64,000 bases of DNA from an uncultured Saprospiraceae bacterium. GTDB taxonomy: Bacteria > Bacteroidota > Bacteroidia > Chitinophagales > Saprospiraceae. The translations under genes and the position numbers were made by a program. The stretch covers positions 1-64,000 of the forward strand of contig CAKZUM010000021.1 in NCBI GenBank assembly GCA_937921525.1, written 5' to 3'. Each line of letters starts with the position of its first letter. The stretch's first letter is position 1. Positions 27,070 through 37,100 of the stretch are shown here, one piece after another. The notes beneath the pieces are model-generated. The model was given only the letters and a program-made list of their open reading frames with translations, made no database searches and was not told the origin of the DNA.

Positions 27070-27723
27070 ATGGCATTTGAATTATTTCAGAACGAGAAAA
27101 CTAAGAAATTTTATTTTAGATTACAATCAAAGAACAAGAAGACTGTTTTGCAAAGTCAAGGATATGCAGATAAGCGAAGTGCAAAAGCAGGAATAAAAGC
27201 GGTCATTAAAAGTACAGCTAGTGAGGGTTTTGAGAAAAAGATAGCAAAGAATGGCAGTCATTATTTTGTACTACGTTCTTCAAATGGAAAGCAAGTAGGT
27301 AAAAGTCAAATGTACACTACTTCAGCTGGTGCAAGTAATGGCATACGTTCTGTTAGGAATAATGCTGTTAATGAAATTGTAGAAATTAAGCCAGCAGTAG
27401 CAAAGAAAGCAGTTGCGAAGAAGGCGGTAGCAAAGAAAGCAGTTGCAAAGAAAGCAGTTGCAAAGAAAGCAGTTGCGAAGAAAGCAGTAGCAAAGAAAGC
27501 AGTAGCAAAGAAAGCAGTTGCGAAGAAGGCGGTAGCAAAGAAAGCAGTTGCGAAGAAAGCGGTAGCAAAGAAAGCAGTAGCAAAGAAAGCGGTAGCAAAG
27601 AAAGCAGTAGCAAAGAAAGCGGTTGCGAAGAAAGCGGTTGCGAAGAAAGCAGTTGCAAAGAAAGCGGTTGCGAAGAAAGCAGTAGCAAAGAAGAAAAGAG
27701 CTACTAAGAAAACTCAGAAATAG
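27070..27723 (+). CDS. YegP/DUF1508-type protein with histone-H1-like AVAKK tail
   Basis: 217 residues. The first about 100 hold two copies of the short DUF1508 (YegP) fold: FELFQNEKTKKFYFRLQSKN, with QGYADKRSAKAGI, and KIAKNGSHYFVLRSSNGKQVGKS, with MYTTSAGASNGIRSV. Then 20 perfect AVAKK pentads (109-208) follow and a basic end, KRATKKTQK. The tail resembles histone H1 and bacterial H1-like proteins and should bind DNA or other polyanions nonspecifically. The combination suggests a nucleoid-associated protein. It has its own strong promoter, so it is probably abundant. The 15-bp DNA repeats would make the array length unstable. Confidence 0.85.
   Translation: MAFELFQNEKTKKFYFRLQSKNKKTVLQSQGYADKRSAKAGIKAVIKSTASEGFEKKIAKNGSHYFVLRSSNGKQVGKSQMYTTSAGASNGIRSVRNNAVNEIVEIKPAVAKKAVAKKAVAKKAVAKKAVAKKAVAKKAVAKKAVAKKAVAKKAVAKKAVAKKAVAKKAVAKKAVAKKAVAKKAVAKKAVAKKAVAKKAVAKKAVAKKKRATKKTQK
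27394..27693 (+). repeat. Twenty tandem 15-bp repeats encoding AVAKK
   Basis: The codons run gcN gtN gcN aar aar through 20 units with silent third-position variation (GCAGTAGCAAAGAAA, GCAGTTGCGAAGAAA and others). The variation is patchy, pointing to repeated slippage and conversion rather than a single recent expansion. Confidence 0.9.
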
Positions 27724-27976
27724 TAAACAGATTTTAGTAGAGGATTTTCTTATAAAAGCAGTTGTCAAGTCCTTTGGCGACTTCTTTTATCTTTCAGTAC
27801 GTGACAACGTGAATCGTCTTGATTAAAGTTGACAGTTGTCTATTTTGAATAAAATGTCAACCTTTTTTAGGACAATTCATTATCCGTATGCCGACAAGAT
27901 TCACATTCGAACTTTGATTGTGATATACGATTGTTCCTTGAAAAATTAAAAGTTATTTCCAAACAGTTGTTTATAT

Positions 27977-30394
27977 TTACCATTTATATTTAAACCCCAA
28001 CCGAACCACCTGTGTCTCATAATAATTCTCATACAAAGCCGTAAAATCAGTACCATCAATCTCTTGCCGAATCCCAAAGTCATTTAAAACATCACTAAAA
28101 GAAAGGGTAAGTCGCCCTTTATTGTTCAGGATACTTTTTTGAATACCAAGGTCAATAGAAGAACGAGATAATTGTCTGCCTTGCGGAATATTTTTAGGCG
28201 CCATGTAAATACCTGTTAGCTGAATTTGTAGTTTATTAGACAGGTTGATTTGATTATTGATTTTTATATCCCAGGTCTGATCGGTTGTTTCTTGAATCGA
28301 ATAAGGTCTTTCGACAGGGAAAAAGATAGTGCCTGTAAAAGCGTCAATCTTATTAGTATACCAATTGAGGCTACCAGATATTTTCCAATAATCTTTGAGA
28401 CGCTGTGCCAATAATAGTTCTATCCCAAGGTTAGAGCCGTTGCCTACATTTTGATAAATTTTATTGATTATGGAATAATTACTATTGGAATTGTCAATGC
28501 TAAATATTCGTAAAAATGGGTCCTCAATCTGGCGGTAATAAGTCGCAAAGAATATAGAACCTGTTTCCCAAATTCGTTTATAGGCAGCTTCGTAGGTTTG
28601 CGTGAACTGTGGGCGTACATAAGGGTCGCCGATCTTCATTAATTCTGGATCATCGTATTTTGGAAAGATTCGTAAGTTCGGTTCCCCCGGTCGGTCTACT
28701 CTTTTGTTATAAAATAACGACAAATTATTAGCCGGATTTAGTTTGAACGTCAATCGAACATTAGGGTAGAATTTAAAATAGTCATAGGCATCATTTTGTG
28801 GATAGTATATATTCTCAGGAGAAATATCGTAAAAGACATTGGTTTGTTCTACTCGCAAACCACCCTCTATATCAAATTTTTGTTTTTCTAAGACATAATT
28901 CAAATAGGCAGCATAAATATTTTCTCCCCAATCAGACCAATCTCCTATGCCTTCATAAATAATAGATTGTTGCCCTCTATTGACTTCATACGTAACAGGA
29001 ATGGTTCTAATCTGCACTTTTGACCCAATTTCTACCCGACCACTTTTTAGTGGTTTTACATAGTCAGCGGTTAAAGAGGTGGTATTCTCTGTAGCAATAA
29101 TATGGGTCATATCTGTACCGATTCGAACCGAACTACTATCATTTAAAAAATAGGATTCGTCTTCCCAACCTCTCACATATTGGGCAGCAATAGCTAGTTG
29201 GTGTCCTGGTTCTTGAAAAGCATGTTCATAGTTTAACCGAAAATTGAGGTAACCTGTTACTTCCTCTTCTTTCCAATGCCAATAGCGATCGCGTTGATTG
29301 GTTAATTGATTAATAAATGGAATTTGAGAAGTATCTACGTGGCTTTCAAAGTCATAAATAGACGAGAAACTTAGGGTGTTTTGATCATCTAATGACCAAT
29401 CTATTCCGCCTCTAACAATATAGTGGGTCTGTGTTCTGTTTTCAGGAACTGCCGAAATTGTTTTTGCGCCATCGGCATAGTTTCGAGTAGTAAATTCGTT
29501 ATTGGGTAGTTTCTTTTGCTGCAATACTTCTGCTTGCAAAAAGCTACTAATAGCACTTGTTCTGTAATTGAGACTTAGATTGGGAAGGTATTTAGGATTG
29601 ATATGGTATCGTCCTAACTCCGTTGGTAAATCTGCTTTTCGAGTAGTCAATTCTCCCAAACCGAAAGTAAAACCGACGGCTCCATTAAACCCTTTTTCCT
29701 TTTCTTTTTTGTAAATGATATTGATAATACCAGCCATGCCCGTAGCATCATATTTCGCAGAGGGATTATTGATAATTTCAATACGCTCTATGTTGGCAGC
29801 AGGAATATTTCCTAAGCCTTGCTGATTGCCAAAGCCTGTCATGCCCGATTGTTTGCCGTCTACCAATACCGCTACTTGGTCGCTTCCTCTTAATAATACA
29901 TTTCCTTCTTGGTCAACCGCTACTCCTGGCAGGGCTTTCATGGCATCTAAGATAGACCCACCTGATTGAGCTATTTGCTCGGATAAATTAAAGGATTTTT
30001 TATCTAAACCTGCACCGACGACTGCTTTTTGGGCTTTTACAACTACTTCATCTAATTGAGTTGCCTCTGGGCTTAGTTCAATTTTACCGATGGAATAATT
30101 GTTATTCTTTTCGCCTATTAAAATGGGTACTTGTACCGTTTGATAGCCCACAAAAGAGCAAATTAATTGATAATTCCCTTTCTGGACGCCTGCTAAGGTA
30201 AAACGACCTGTTTCATCAGATAAGGCCCCTGTAATCATGGTTTCGCTATCCGCTTCATTTAGCACAATGGTTGCAAAAGAAATCGGTATGGTGTTGCCTT
30301 TTTCTAGGATTTGTCCTGAAATGGTTACTGTACTTTGGGCTAGTAAGCATAAGGTATATAGGCTGAATAGGGTAGCGGTAATGATTTTTTGCAT
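27977..30394 (-). CDS. TonB-dependent outer-membrane receptor (OMP_b-brl_3 type)
   Basis: 805 residues from the preferred start at 30394 (MQKIITATLFSLYTLCLLAQ, a proper signal peptide). The upstream start at 30433 would add a charged leader. Domains in order are an N-terminal carboxypeptidase-regulatory-like domain (ISGQILEKGNTIPISFATIVL to VPILIGEK), a plug (DEVVVKAQKA, LDAMKALPGVAVDQEGNVLLRGS, IERIEIINNPSAKYDATGMAGIINI), and a barrel ending VVRLGFKYKW. This is the Bacteroidetes family of TonB receptors with beta-barrel OMP_b-brl_3. The substrate is unknown; the copper sensor genes next to it make a metal-related role possible but unproven. It is divergent from the PepSY-like gene. Confidence 0.85.
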   Translation of the reverse strand: MQKIITATLFSLYTLCLLAQSTVTISGQILEKGNTIPISFATIVLNEADSETMITGALSDETGRFTLAGVQKGNYQLICSFVGYQTVQVPILIGEKNNNYSIGKIELSPEATQLDEVVVKAQKAVVGAGLDKKSFNLSEQIAQSGGSILDAMKALPGVAVDQEGNVLLRGSDQVAVLVDGKQSGMTGFGNQQGLGNIPAANIERIEIINNPSAKYDATGMAGIINIIYKKEKEKGFNGAVGFTFGLGELTTRKADLPTELGRYHINPKYLPNLSLNYRTSAISSFLQAEVLQQKKLPNNEFTTRNYADGAKTISAVPENRTQTHYIVRGGIDWSLDDQNTLSFSSIYDFESHVDTSQIPFINQLTNQRDRYWHWKEEEVTGYLNFRLNYEHAFQEPGHQLAIAAQYVRGWEDESYFLNDSSSVRIGTDMTHIIATENTTSLTADYVKPLKSGRVEIGSKVQIRTIPVTYEVNRGQQSIIYEGIGDWSDWGENIYAAYLNYVLEKQKFDIEGGLRVEQTNVFYDISPENIYYPQNDAYDYFKFYPNVRLTFKLNPANNLSLFYNKRVDRPGEPNLRIFPKYDDPELMKIGDPYVRPQFTQTYEAAYKRIWETGSIFFATYYRQIEDPFLRIFSIDNSNSNYSIINKIYQNVGNGSNLGIELLLAQRLKDYWKISGSLNWYTNKIDAFTGTIFFPVERPYSIQETTDQTWDIKINNQINLSNKLQIQLTGIYMAPKNIPQGRQLSRSSIDLGIQKSILNNKGRLTLSFSDVLNDFGIRQEIDGTDFTALYENYYETQVVRLGFKYKW

Positions 30395-30593
30395 AGATCG
30401 TTTTTTTACTTTTATCATTAGGATTGACATCACTTAATTATTGCACCATTTCTTACTAGATTTGGGGGAGCGAAGATAAGATAGAATTTTGGAGAGAATT
30501 AGGAGATAGATACTTTAATATTACTGAAGTTTGTTTGAAATATTAAGGAGAAGGACTTAAACCCTAATCCTAAAAGTCTCCTAAATCGATATT

Positions 30594-30601
30594 TACCTTT
30601 G
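30594..30601 (+). promoter_or_regulatory. -7 element TACCTTTG before the PepSY-like gene
   Basis: TACCTTTG matches the Bacteroidota TAnnTTTG element, 41 bases before the ATG at 30643. A -33 TTTG at the right distance is not evident. Confidence 0.45.
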
Positions 30602-30642
30602 TATCAATTCTTTTTCATCACGAATTAAAAATATAATCAATC

Positions 30643-31131
30643 ATGAAAGTAAAAGCTATAATAGTAGGATTGGTCGCCCTAATAGGCTTCTTTGGCATAT
30701 CGATGACGTTAAATAATAAAATGGAGGTGCCTGAAGCCGTAAAGACCGCTTTTTCCAAAAAGTATCCTGCTGCTAAAAAAGTGGAATGGGAATTAGAAAG
30801 AGTTGGAGAATATGAAGCAGAGTTTAAATTAAATGACCAAGAAATGTCTGCTAATTTTTCAGAAGATGGTATTTGGGTCGGATCTGAAACTGAAATTAAA
30901 ATAGTCGATTTACCCCAAATAATACAAGAAGCCGTTGGTGCTACTTTCCCCAATACAAAAATAGAGGAGGCGGAACTAGCAGAAAAGCCGAATAACATAT
31001 TAGTTTATGAAGTAGAATTGGAAGATGAAAAACAAGAGATAGAATTTAAAGCAATTTTCTCAGCAGACGGTACTTTTATTAAGAAAGAAATAGAAGAAGA
31101 GGAGAATGAAGAGGAAGATCATAATAAGTAA
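30643..31131 (+). CDS. PepSY-like periplasmic protein
   Basis: 162 residues with an N-terminal signal or anchor (IIVGLVALIGFFGISMTL). Two repeats of the PepSY-like pattern follow: VPEAVKTAFSKKYPAAKKVEWELE and LPQIIQEAVGATFPNTKIEEAEL, each followed by a strand with EYEAEF or VYEVEL and an FSADG/FSEDG turn. The C-terminus is strongly acidic. This PepSY-like family is often encoded beside two-component systems in Bacteroidota, and a periplasmic accessory role to the sensor downstream is plausible. The gene is followed by a strong hairpin and then the response regulator. Confidence 0.7.
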   Translation: MKVKAIIVGLVALIGFFGISMTLNNKMEVPEAVKTAFSKKYPAAKKVEWELERVGEYEAEFKLNDQEMSANFSEDGIWVGSETEIKIVDLPQIIQEAVGATFPNTKIEEAELAEKPNNILVYEVELEDEKQEIEFKAIFSADGTFIKKEIEEEENEEEDHNK

Positions 31132-31163
31132 GAGTAACATAAATCTACCAATTTATGATATTA

Positions 31164-31217
31164 AAATTGTTTGATGGTTTATCCTGTTCAAAAACGAGAT
31201 AAACCATCAAATAATTT
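31164..31217. terminator. Long hairpin between the PepSY-like gene and the response regulator
   Basis: TTTGATGGTTTATC (31170-31183) pairs with GATAAACCATCAAA (31198-31211), and AAATT/AATTT extend it across one mismatch. The stem totals about 20 bp with a 14-base loop. No clear T-tract follows. It ends 26 bases before the ATG of the response regulator, so it may be a terminator, attenuator or RNA-stability element. Confidence 0.5.
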
Positions 31218-31243
31218 CAGCCATTCTAAAGCTAGCAGTTAAC

Positions 31244-31921
31244 ATGAAAATACTAATCATTGAAGATGAAGAGGCGCTTGCCAAAAGTATCCAACAATAC
31301 CTTGGGACAGATGGAAATATATGTGAAATAGCGACTACTTTTGAGGAAGCATGGCTAAAGGCAAGTATCTATGAATATGACTGTATCTTGGTAGATATTA
31401 CCCTGCCTGGCGGAAATGGTTTAGATTTGATTCGGGAATTAAAAAAACAACATGCAACTGCGGGCATCATTATTATTTCTGCTAAAAATTCTTTGGAGGA
31501 TAAAATTGCTGGCTTAGAAATTGGCTCAGATGATTATCTCCCAAAGCCTTTTCATTTATCGGAATTAAATGCTCGTATTAAAGCATTGGTTCGGCGCAAA
31601 GAATTTGGAGGTAATAAAAGTATTGATTTTCACGAACTACGGGTGTTCCCTGATGAAAAACGACTATTAGTTAATGAAAAAACAGTTGCTTTGACCCGTA
31701 GTGAATACGATTTATTAATTTATTTTTTAGCCAATCGTAATCGGGTACTCACTAAGGAAAGTATTGCGGAACATTTAGCAGGGGATGCAGCAGATTCCTT
31801 AGATAGCTTTGATTTTATTTATTCTCATATCAAGAATCTAAGGAAAAAATTGATGACCAATGGAGCAGGCGACTATCTAAAAGCCGTTTATGGCGTAGGG
31901 TATAAATTTACAGATCGATGA
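31244..31921 (+). CDS. OmpR-family response regulator
   Basis: 225 residues. The receiver domain has IIEDEE, the phosphoacceptor D51 (CILVDITLPGGNG), S79 and K101 (YLPKPF). The C-terminal winged helix has VALTRSEYDLLIYFLANRNRVLTKESIAEHL and a final AVYGVGYKF, typical of OmpR/PhoB. With the overlapping kinase gene it forms a two-component system. The next plus-strand operon is a copper/silver efflux system, so regulation of that operon (CusR-like) is a reasonable inference but is not proven. Confidence 0.9.
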   Translation: MKILIIEDEEALAKSIQQYLGTDGNICEIATTFEEAWLKASIYEYDCILVDITLPGGNGLDLIRELKKQHATAGIIIISAKNSLEDKIAGLEIGSDDYLPKPFHLSELNARIKALVRRKEFGGNKSIDFHELRVFPDEKRLLVNEKTVALTRSEYDLLIYFLANRNRVLTKESIAEHLAGDAADSLDSFDFIYSHIKNLRKKLMTNGAGDYLKAVYGVGYKFTDR

Positions 31922-33174
31922 AATTATTACAGCGAACGGGCTTGTATTTTATGGGATTTTCTTTCGTTATTTTACTCATTGGAGGGCTAGGTATTTTCTA
32001 TACCCTACAATATATGCTCGACCATGAAATGGATGAAAATCTCCATCATACTCGTGCGGTGTTGAATAAAGAATTGGGTAAGATGAACGAGTTACCGCCC
32101 ATTGTTGAAATTATGGATGAGGTAATTGATATTCGGGAAGTACGGATGCCATCGACTATTGAAGTGTATAAAGATACATTTCGTTTAGTGCGGGAAGAGG
32201 GTGAGGAAGAGTTAGAACCCTTTCGACAATATATTTATACCGATATGATTAAGGGAAAGTACTATCAAATTGCCTTAAATCACTCGAAGTTTGATAGCGA
32301 AGATTTACTAATAGCCATTACTGGCTTAATCGTAGGCTTTTTATTGTTATTTTTATTGGCATTGAATCTTTTTAACCGTTTTTTATCTCAAAAAATATGG
32401 CAACCCTTTTACCATACCATCCAGCAAATTCGCCAATATAGTTTTTCCCAACCTAATGCGCTGACAGCTTTGCCAAGTACGATTGATGAATTTGCCACTT
32501 TAGATACCGCATTGGCACAAATGACAAATAAGCTTACTAAAGATTATCAATCCCTCAAACAATTTACAGAGAATGCTTCTCATGAAATTCAAACGCCTTT
32601 AGCTATTATCCGTGCTCAAATTGATTTGTTATTACAACAGAAACAAGCAGAAACAAGCTTACAACATATTCAACAAATCCAACAATCTGTTACCAAGTTA
32701 TCCAAACTCAACAAGTCTCTTTTACTGCTAACTCGTATTGAAAATCGACAATTTGAACCTTTAGAACTAATAGCATTAGGAGATATTATTCATCAAAAAT
32801 TAGAAGCATTAGATCTATTAGTAAGAGCTAAATCGCTTCGTGTTGAAAGAGACATTTCCCCGCTTACGTTAAGGGCTAACCCTATCTTGGTAGATATTAT
32901 TATTAGTAACTTATTGACGAATGCGATTAAACATAATTTACCTGATGGAACAATAAGCATTCTTCTTACTGAAGATAAATTACTCCTTAAAAACACAGGT
33001 AATTCGCTTATGAAATCTCCTAGTAAACTATTTGAACGGTTTCAAAAAGCGGATGATTCGGCGAAGTCAGTTGGTTTAGGCTTGGCGATTGTTAAAGAAA
33101 TTTGCGAGGTCTATCATTGGGGAATTGACTATAGAAATGAAGCAGAGTGGCATTTGGTGGAGGTGGTTTTTTGA
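31918..33174 (+). CDS. Membrane sensor histidine kinase
   Basis: 418 residues. It overlaps the response regulator by 4 bases (ATGA), indicating translational coupling. There are two membrane helices (about 12-31 and 130-153) flanking a periplasmic sensor region with an acidic stretch (EEGEEELE). The DHp motif is FTENASHEIQTPLAI with H222, the N-box is SNLLTNAIKHN, and a G-box is SVGLGLAIV. The G1 box is degenerate (KNTGNS). The sensor domain is shorter than that of CusS. It has a HAMP-like linker (LSQKIWQPF) between the second helix and the DHp region. Confidence 0.88.
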   Translation: MKLLQRTGLYFMGFSFVILLIGGLGIFYTLQYMLDHEMDENLHHTRAVLNKELGKMNELPPIVEIMDEVIDIREVRMPSTIEVYKDTFRLVREEGEEELEPFRQYIYTDMIKGKYYQIALNHSKFDSEDLLIAITGLIVGFLLLFLLALNLFNRFLSQKIWQPFYHTIQQIRQYSFSQPNALTALPSTIDEFATLDTALAQMTNKLTKDYQSLKQFTENASHEIQTPLAIIRAQIDLLLQQKQAETSLQHIQQIQQSVTKLSKLNKSLLLLTRIENRQFEPLELIALGDIIHQKLEALDLLVRAKSLRVERDISPLTLRANPILVDIIISNLLTNAIKHNLPDGTISILLTEDKLLLKNTGNSLMKSPSKLFERFQKADDSAKSVGLGLAIVKEICEVYHWGIDYRNEAEWHLVEVVF

Positions 33175-33389
33175 TAGAGTTGGGGTATAAAAAAATATAT
33201 CTCAAAAGAAAAAATTAAAATAATCAAAAAAGGAAGCAACGCTTTTAGTGAAAATTGCCGTATCTAATAATAGAAAAGGAATTTACTTTTTGTACTCAAA
33301 TGGCACTCTTATTGCACTTTTTAAAATTAATGTTTTTTTAAAAGAAATAACATTAATTTTAAAACTTGCTTTAGTTCCTTTTTTATCTA

Positions 33390-33397
33390 TACATTTG
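33390..33397 (+). promoter_or_regulatory. -7 element TACATTTG before the HYC_CC_PP gene
   Basis: TACATTTG fits TAnnTTTG and lies 25 bases before the ATG at 33422. A consensus -33 element is not clear; CTTG at about 33365 is the nearest. Confidence 0.4.
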
Positions 33398-33421
33398 TAC
33401 TAGTAATAATGTAATTATTAA

Positions 33422-33892
33422 ATGAATCAAATAAGTAATACATATCGTTTTATCGCCTTGTTTTTGGCAATGCTGATGTTCCTGACATCTGTTGTCTTTA
33501 CAATAGATATGCATTACTGTGGTGGTGAATTGAAATCTTTTAGTTTATTCGGAGAAGCAACCCCTTGTTATGAATTAGCAGGTGGCGAAACAGCTATCAA
33601 GTGTCCGAACCATAGTAAGATGGCACAAAAGATGGATAAAAGGGGAGTCACAATGGATAAGAAAAGTTGTTGTGAAAACAAATCTTTTGAATTTCATTCT
33701 GAGCTTGACCAACAAGAACAAGCTGCTTCTTTAGCACTTACGCCGCATATTCAGCAATTCATTATTGCTTACGCACTAATATTTTGCACCAAATCAGCAT
33801 CCTTAAACAAGGTTACTACACCTTTCTTAACGTATTTATCTCCACAAATAGCAAGGGACATCCCTGTCCTGAATGAAGCATTTCTGCTTTAG
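33422..33892 (+). CDS. HYC_CC_PP family protein
   Basis: 156 residues. One N-terminal hydrophobic segment (FIALFLAMLMFLTSVVFTI) is followed by DMHYCGGELKSFSLFG, then a CC pair (KKSCCENK), and a C-terminal part of SPQIARDIPV form. It fits the Bacteroidota HYC_CC_PP family in the HYC and CC motifs; in the last motif SPQ replaces PP. The Cys and His residues suggest metal binding at the membrane or periplasm. It is the first gene before the copper efflux system, and a second copy stands before the peroxidase/haloperoxidase genes. The function of the family is not established. Confidence 0.72.
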   Translation: MNQISNTYRFIALFLAMLMFLTSVVFTIDMHYCGGELKSFSLFGEATPCYELAGGETAIKCPNHSKMAQKMDKRGVTMDKKSCCENKSFEFHSELDQQEQAASLALTPHIQQFIIAYALIFCTKSASLNKVTTPFLTYLSPQIARDIPVLNEAFLL

Positions 33893-34162
33893 CATTTACC
33901 TTTTTCTAAGTCAGTATTCAAACTTCCTTGTATCTATTCAAAACGGAAGCGTTATAGTCTGATTTTTCCAATTATTAGGAATAATTAACTATACCAATGA
34001 TACTGGTCTATTTTTCTTCTACTCTATTTTTTTCAATTTACGAGTTGAATATCTGATTGTTCTAAGCAAGTATAAGTAAAAATAGCAATATAAAATAGCT
34101 AATTTATTCTTGTACGCTGTCTTATAAGAGCAGTCCTATAGCTGACTTCTAGAAGAGGTATA

Positions 34163-37100
34163 ATGCTTAATACGACTATTCGTTTTTTTCTGGAAAATAA
34201 GCTAGTAGCTTATCTATTAATAGCCCTATTTATTGGTTGGGGGTTGGTAACAGCCCCTTTTGATTTTGGTATTAATGATTTACCAAGAGACCCTGTATCT
34301 GTTGATGCAATACCAGATATTGGGGAAAATCAACAAATCGTTTTTACTAACTGGATGGGGCGGTCTCCACAAGATGTAGAAGACCAAATTACTTATCCAT
34401 TAACATCTGCCTTACTAGGCATTCCAGGTGTAAAAAGTGTTCGAAGTAATTCTATGTTTGGCTTTTCTAGTGTCTATCTCATTTTTAATGATGACGTAGA
34501 ATTTTATTGGAGTCGAAGTCGAATTTTAGAAAAACTAAACTCCCTTCCTGCCAACACTTTGCCTGATGGGGTACAACCAGCACTGGGGCCTGATGCGACC
34601 GCACTTGGTCAAATTTATTGGTACACCTTAGAAGGGCATGACTCCGAAGGGAATCCAACGGGTGGTTGGAATTTACATGAACTTCGTACCATTCAAGATT
34701 TTTATGTACGTTATGGGCTTTCTTCTGCGGAAGGTGTAGCCGAAGTTGCCTCTATCGGTGGGTATGTCAAAGAATACCAAGTAGATGTTGACCCCGAAGC
34801 AATGAAAGTAAATAACATTACTTTGGAGCAAGTAATGAAAGCCATTAAAAGTAGTAATATTGATGTAGGTGCACAAACCATTGAAATTAATCTAGCAGAG
34901 TATTTTGTTCGAGGCTTAGGTTATGTTAAGAACATTGAGGACATAGAAAAGAGTGTTGTTAAAGTAAAAAACAATGTGCCTGTACGTATCGGAGACATTG
35001 CTAGAGTATCCATTGCTCCAGCTACTCGCAGAGGTATTTTGGATAAATCGGGGGCAGAAGCAGTCGGTGGAGTAGTGGTTGCCCGTTATGGCGCAAATCC
35101 TTTAGAAGTTATTCAAAATGTCAAAGCTAAAATTGAAGAATTAGCACCAGGGCTAGCCACGAAAACCTTAGCAGATGGTACGGTGTCTCAAGTAACGATT
35201 GTGCCTTTTTATGATAGAACCCAGCTAATTAATGAAACCATTGGTACGCTACAAGAGGCTTTGACCTTAGAAATTTTGATTACGATTATCGTAGTCATTC
35301 TAATGTTATTAAATTTAAAGTCTTCACTCTTAGTAGCAGGAACTTTGCCGATTGCGGTGTTGATGTGCTTTATCGCTATGAAATACTTTGGGGTAGATGC
35401 CAATATTGTCGCACTTTCGGGTATTGCGATTGCGATTGGTACGATGGTAGATATGGGGATTGTATTGACAGAAAGTATGGTGAATCGAATAAAAGAGGCG
35501 CCTCCCGAAGAAGACTTATTGGAAAGTATTTATGAAGCAACCACAGAAGTAGCAGGTGCGGTCATTACTGCAGTAGCAACGACCGTTATCAGTTTTATCC
35601 CTGTGTTTACAATGGAAGCTGCCGAGGGTAAACTATTTAAGCCTTTAGCTTATACCAAGAGTTTTGCTTTAATAGCCTCTATTATAGTAGCCATTACTAT
35701 AATTCCACCATTGGCACATAGTCTTTTTTCTATCAAATCTGGTAAAAAATTAGTAGCTACTATTGGAAATTTTTTAGCATTGATTGCGGGTTTAGTTATT
35801 GCCTATTTATACAACCCTTTTTTGGGAAGTATTCTAGCGGTAATTGGTTTGTCTGGTTTATTAAACTTATTGGTACAACAATATAGTTCGGAAAGAAATT
35901 CAACGATTCTTTCTTGGATAACCAATATTATTTATGCTTTGCTAGTCGCTTGGTTATTAGCAACCGTTTGGATGCCATTAGGCGTGAATAAAAGTAACCT
36001 AACAAACTTCTTTTTTATAGTGGTTTTAGCAGGTGGATTGATTGGATTCTTTTATATCATCATCTATTTCTACGAAAGTATTCTTCGATTCCTACTGCGT
36101 TTTAAAATCCTCTTTTTATTAGTAGTGGGTTTTATCGTTTTTCAAGGACTTTTGGTATTCCAACAAACGGGAGAAGAGTTTATGCCTTCCTTGGACGAAG
36201 GGTCTTTTTTATTGATGCCGACTTCAATGCCGCATTCTGGTATGCAGGAAAATATTAAGAACCTGCGTGTTTTAGATATGGCAGTTACGGCTATTCCAGA
36301 AGTCGAGACGGTGGTTGGTAAAGCGGGTAGAGTTAATAGTCCATTAGACCCTGCCCCAATGTCGATGTATGAAAATGTGATTTTGTACAAATCAGAATAT
36401 AAGACGGATGAAAATGGCCACCGTACCCGATTTAGATACGAAAGCGGAGAATACGTCAGAGATGATGCAGGCGAATTGATACCCGATGACAATGGACGTT
36501 ACTTTCGTCAATGGCGAGATGAAATCAAAAGTCCCGATGATATTTGGAATGAAATTGTAAAAGTGACTAAAGTTCCAGGGGTTACTTCTGCACCCAAATT
36601 ACAACCAATTGAAACTCGTTTGGTGATGTTGCAAACAGGAATGAGAGCACCAATGGGGATAAAAGTTCGAGGTACAGATTTGGCAGCTATTGAAGCCTTT
36701 GGTTTAGAATTGGAACAATATCTCAAGGAGGTAGACGGTGTGAAAGATGCGGCTGTTTTTGCGGACCGTATTGTGGGCAAGCCTTATTTATTAATGGACA
36801 TTGACCGAGATGCGATTAGTCGTTACGGTTTAACTATCGAAAGAGTACAGCAACATATTCAAGCAGCAGTAGGTGGTATGAATATGACTAGTACAGTAGA
36901 AGGGCGAGAACGATATGCTATTCGTATTCGCTACCCCAGAGAATTGAGAAATAATCCAGAAGTTTTAAAACGAATTTATATACCTACCGAAACAGGGCAA
37001 CAAATTCCACTAGGTGATTTGGTGAATATCCGCTACGAACAGGGCGCACAAGCTATTAAAAGTGAAGATGGCTTTTTGATTGGCTATGTTTTGTTTGATA

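Noticed and set aside
27322..27768. Minus-strand Cys/Leu/Phe-rich frames opposite the AVAKK repeats
   Set aside because: They are the antisense of 15-bp repeats coding AVAKK; the composition is an artefact of the repeat and the plus frame has promoter and domain support.
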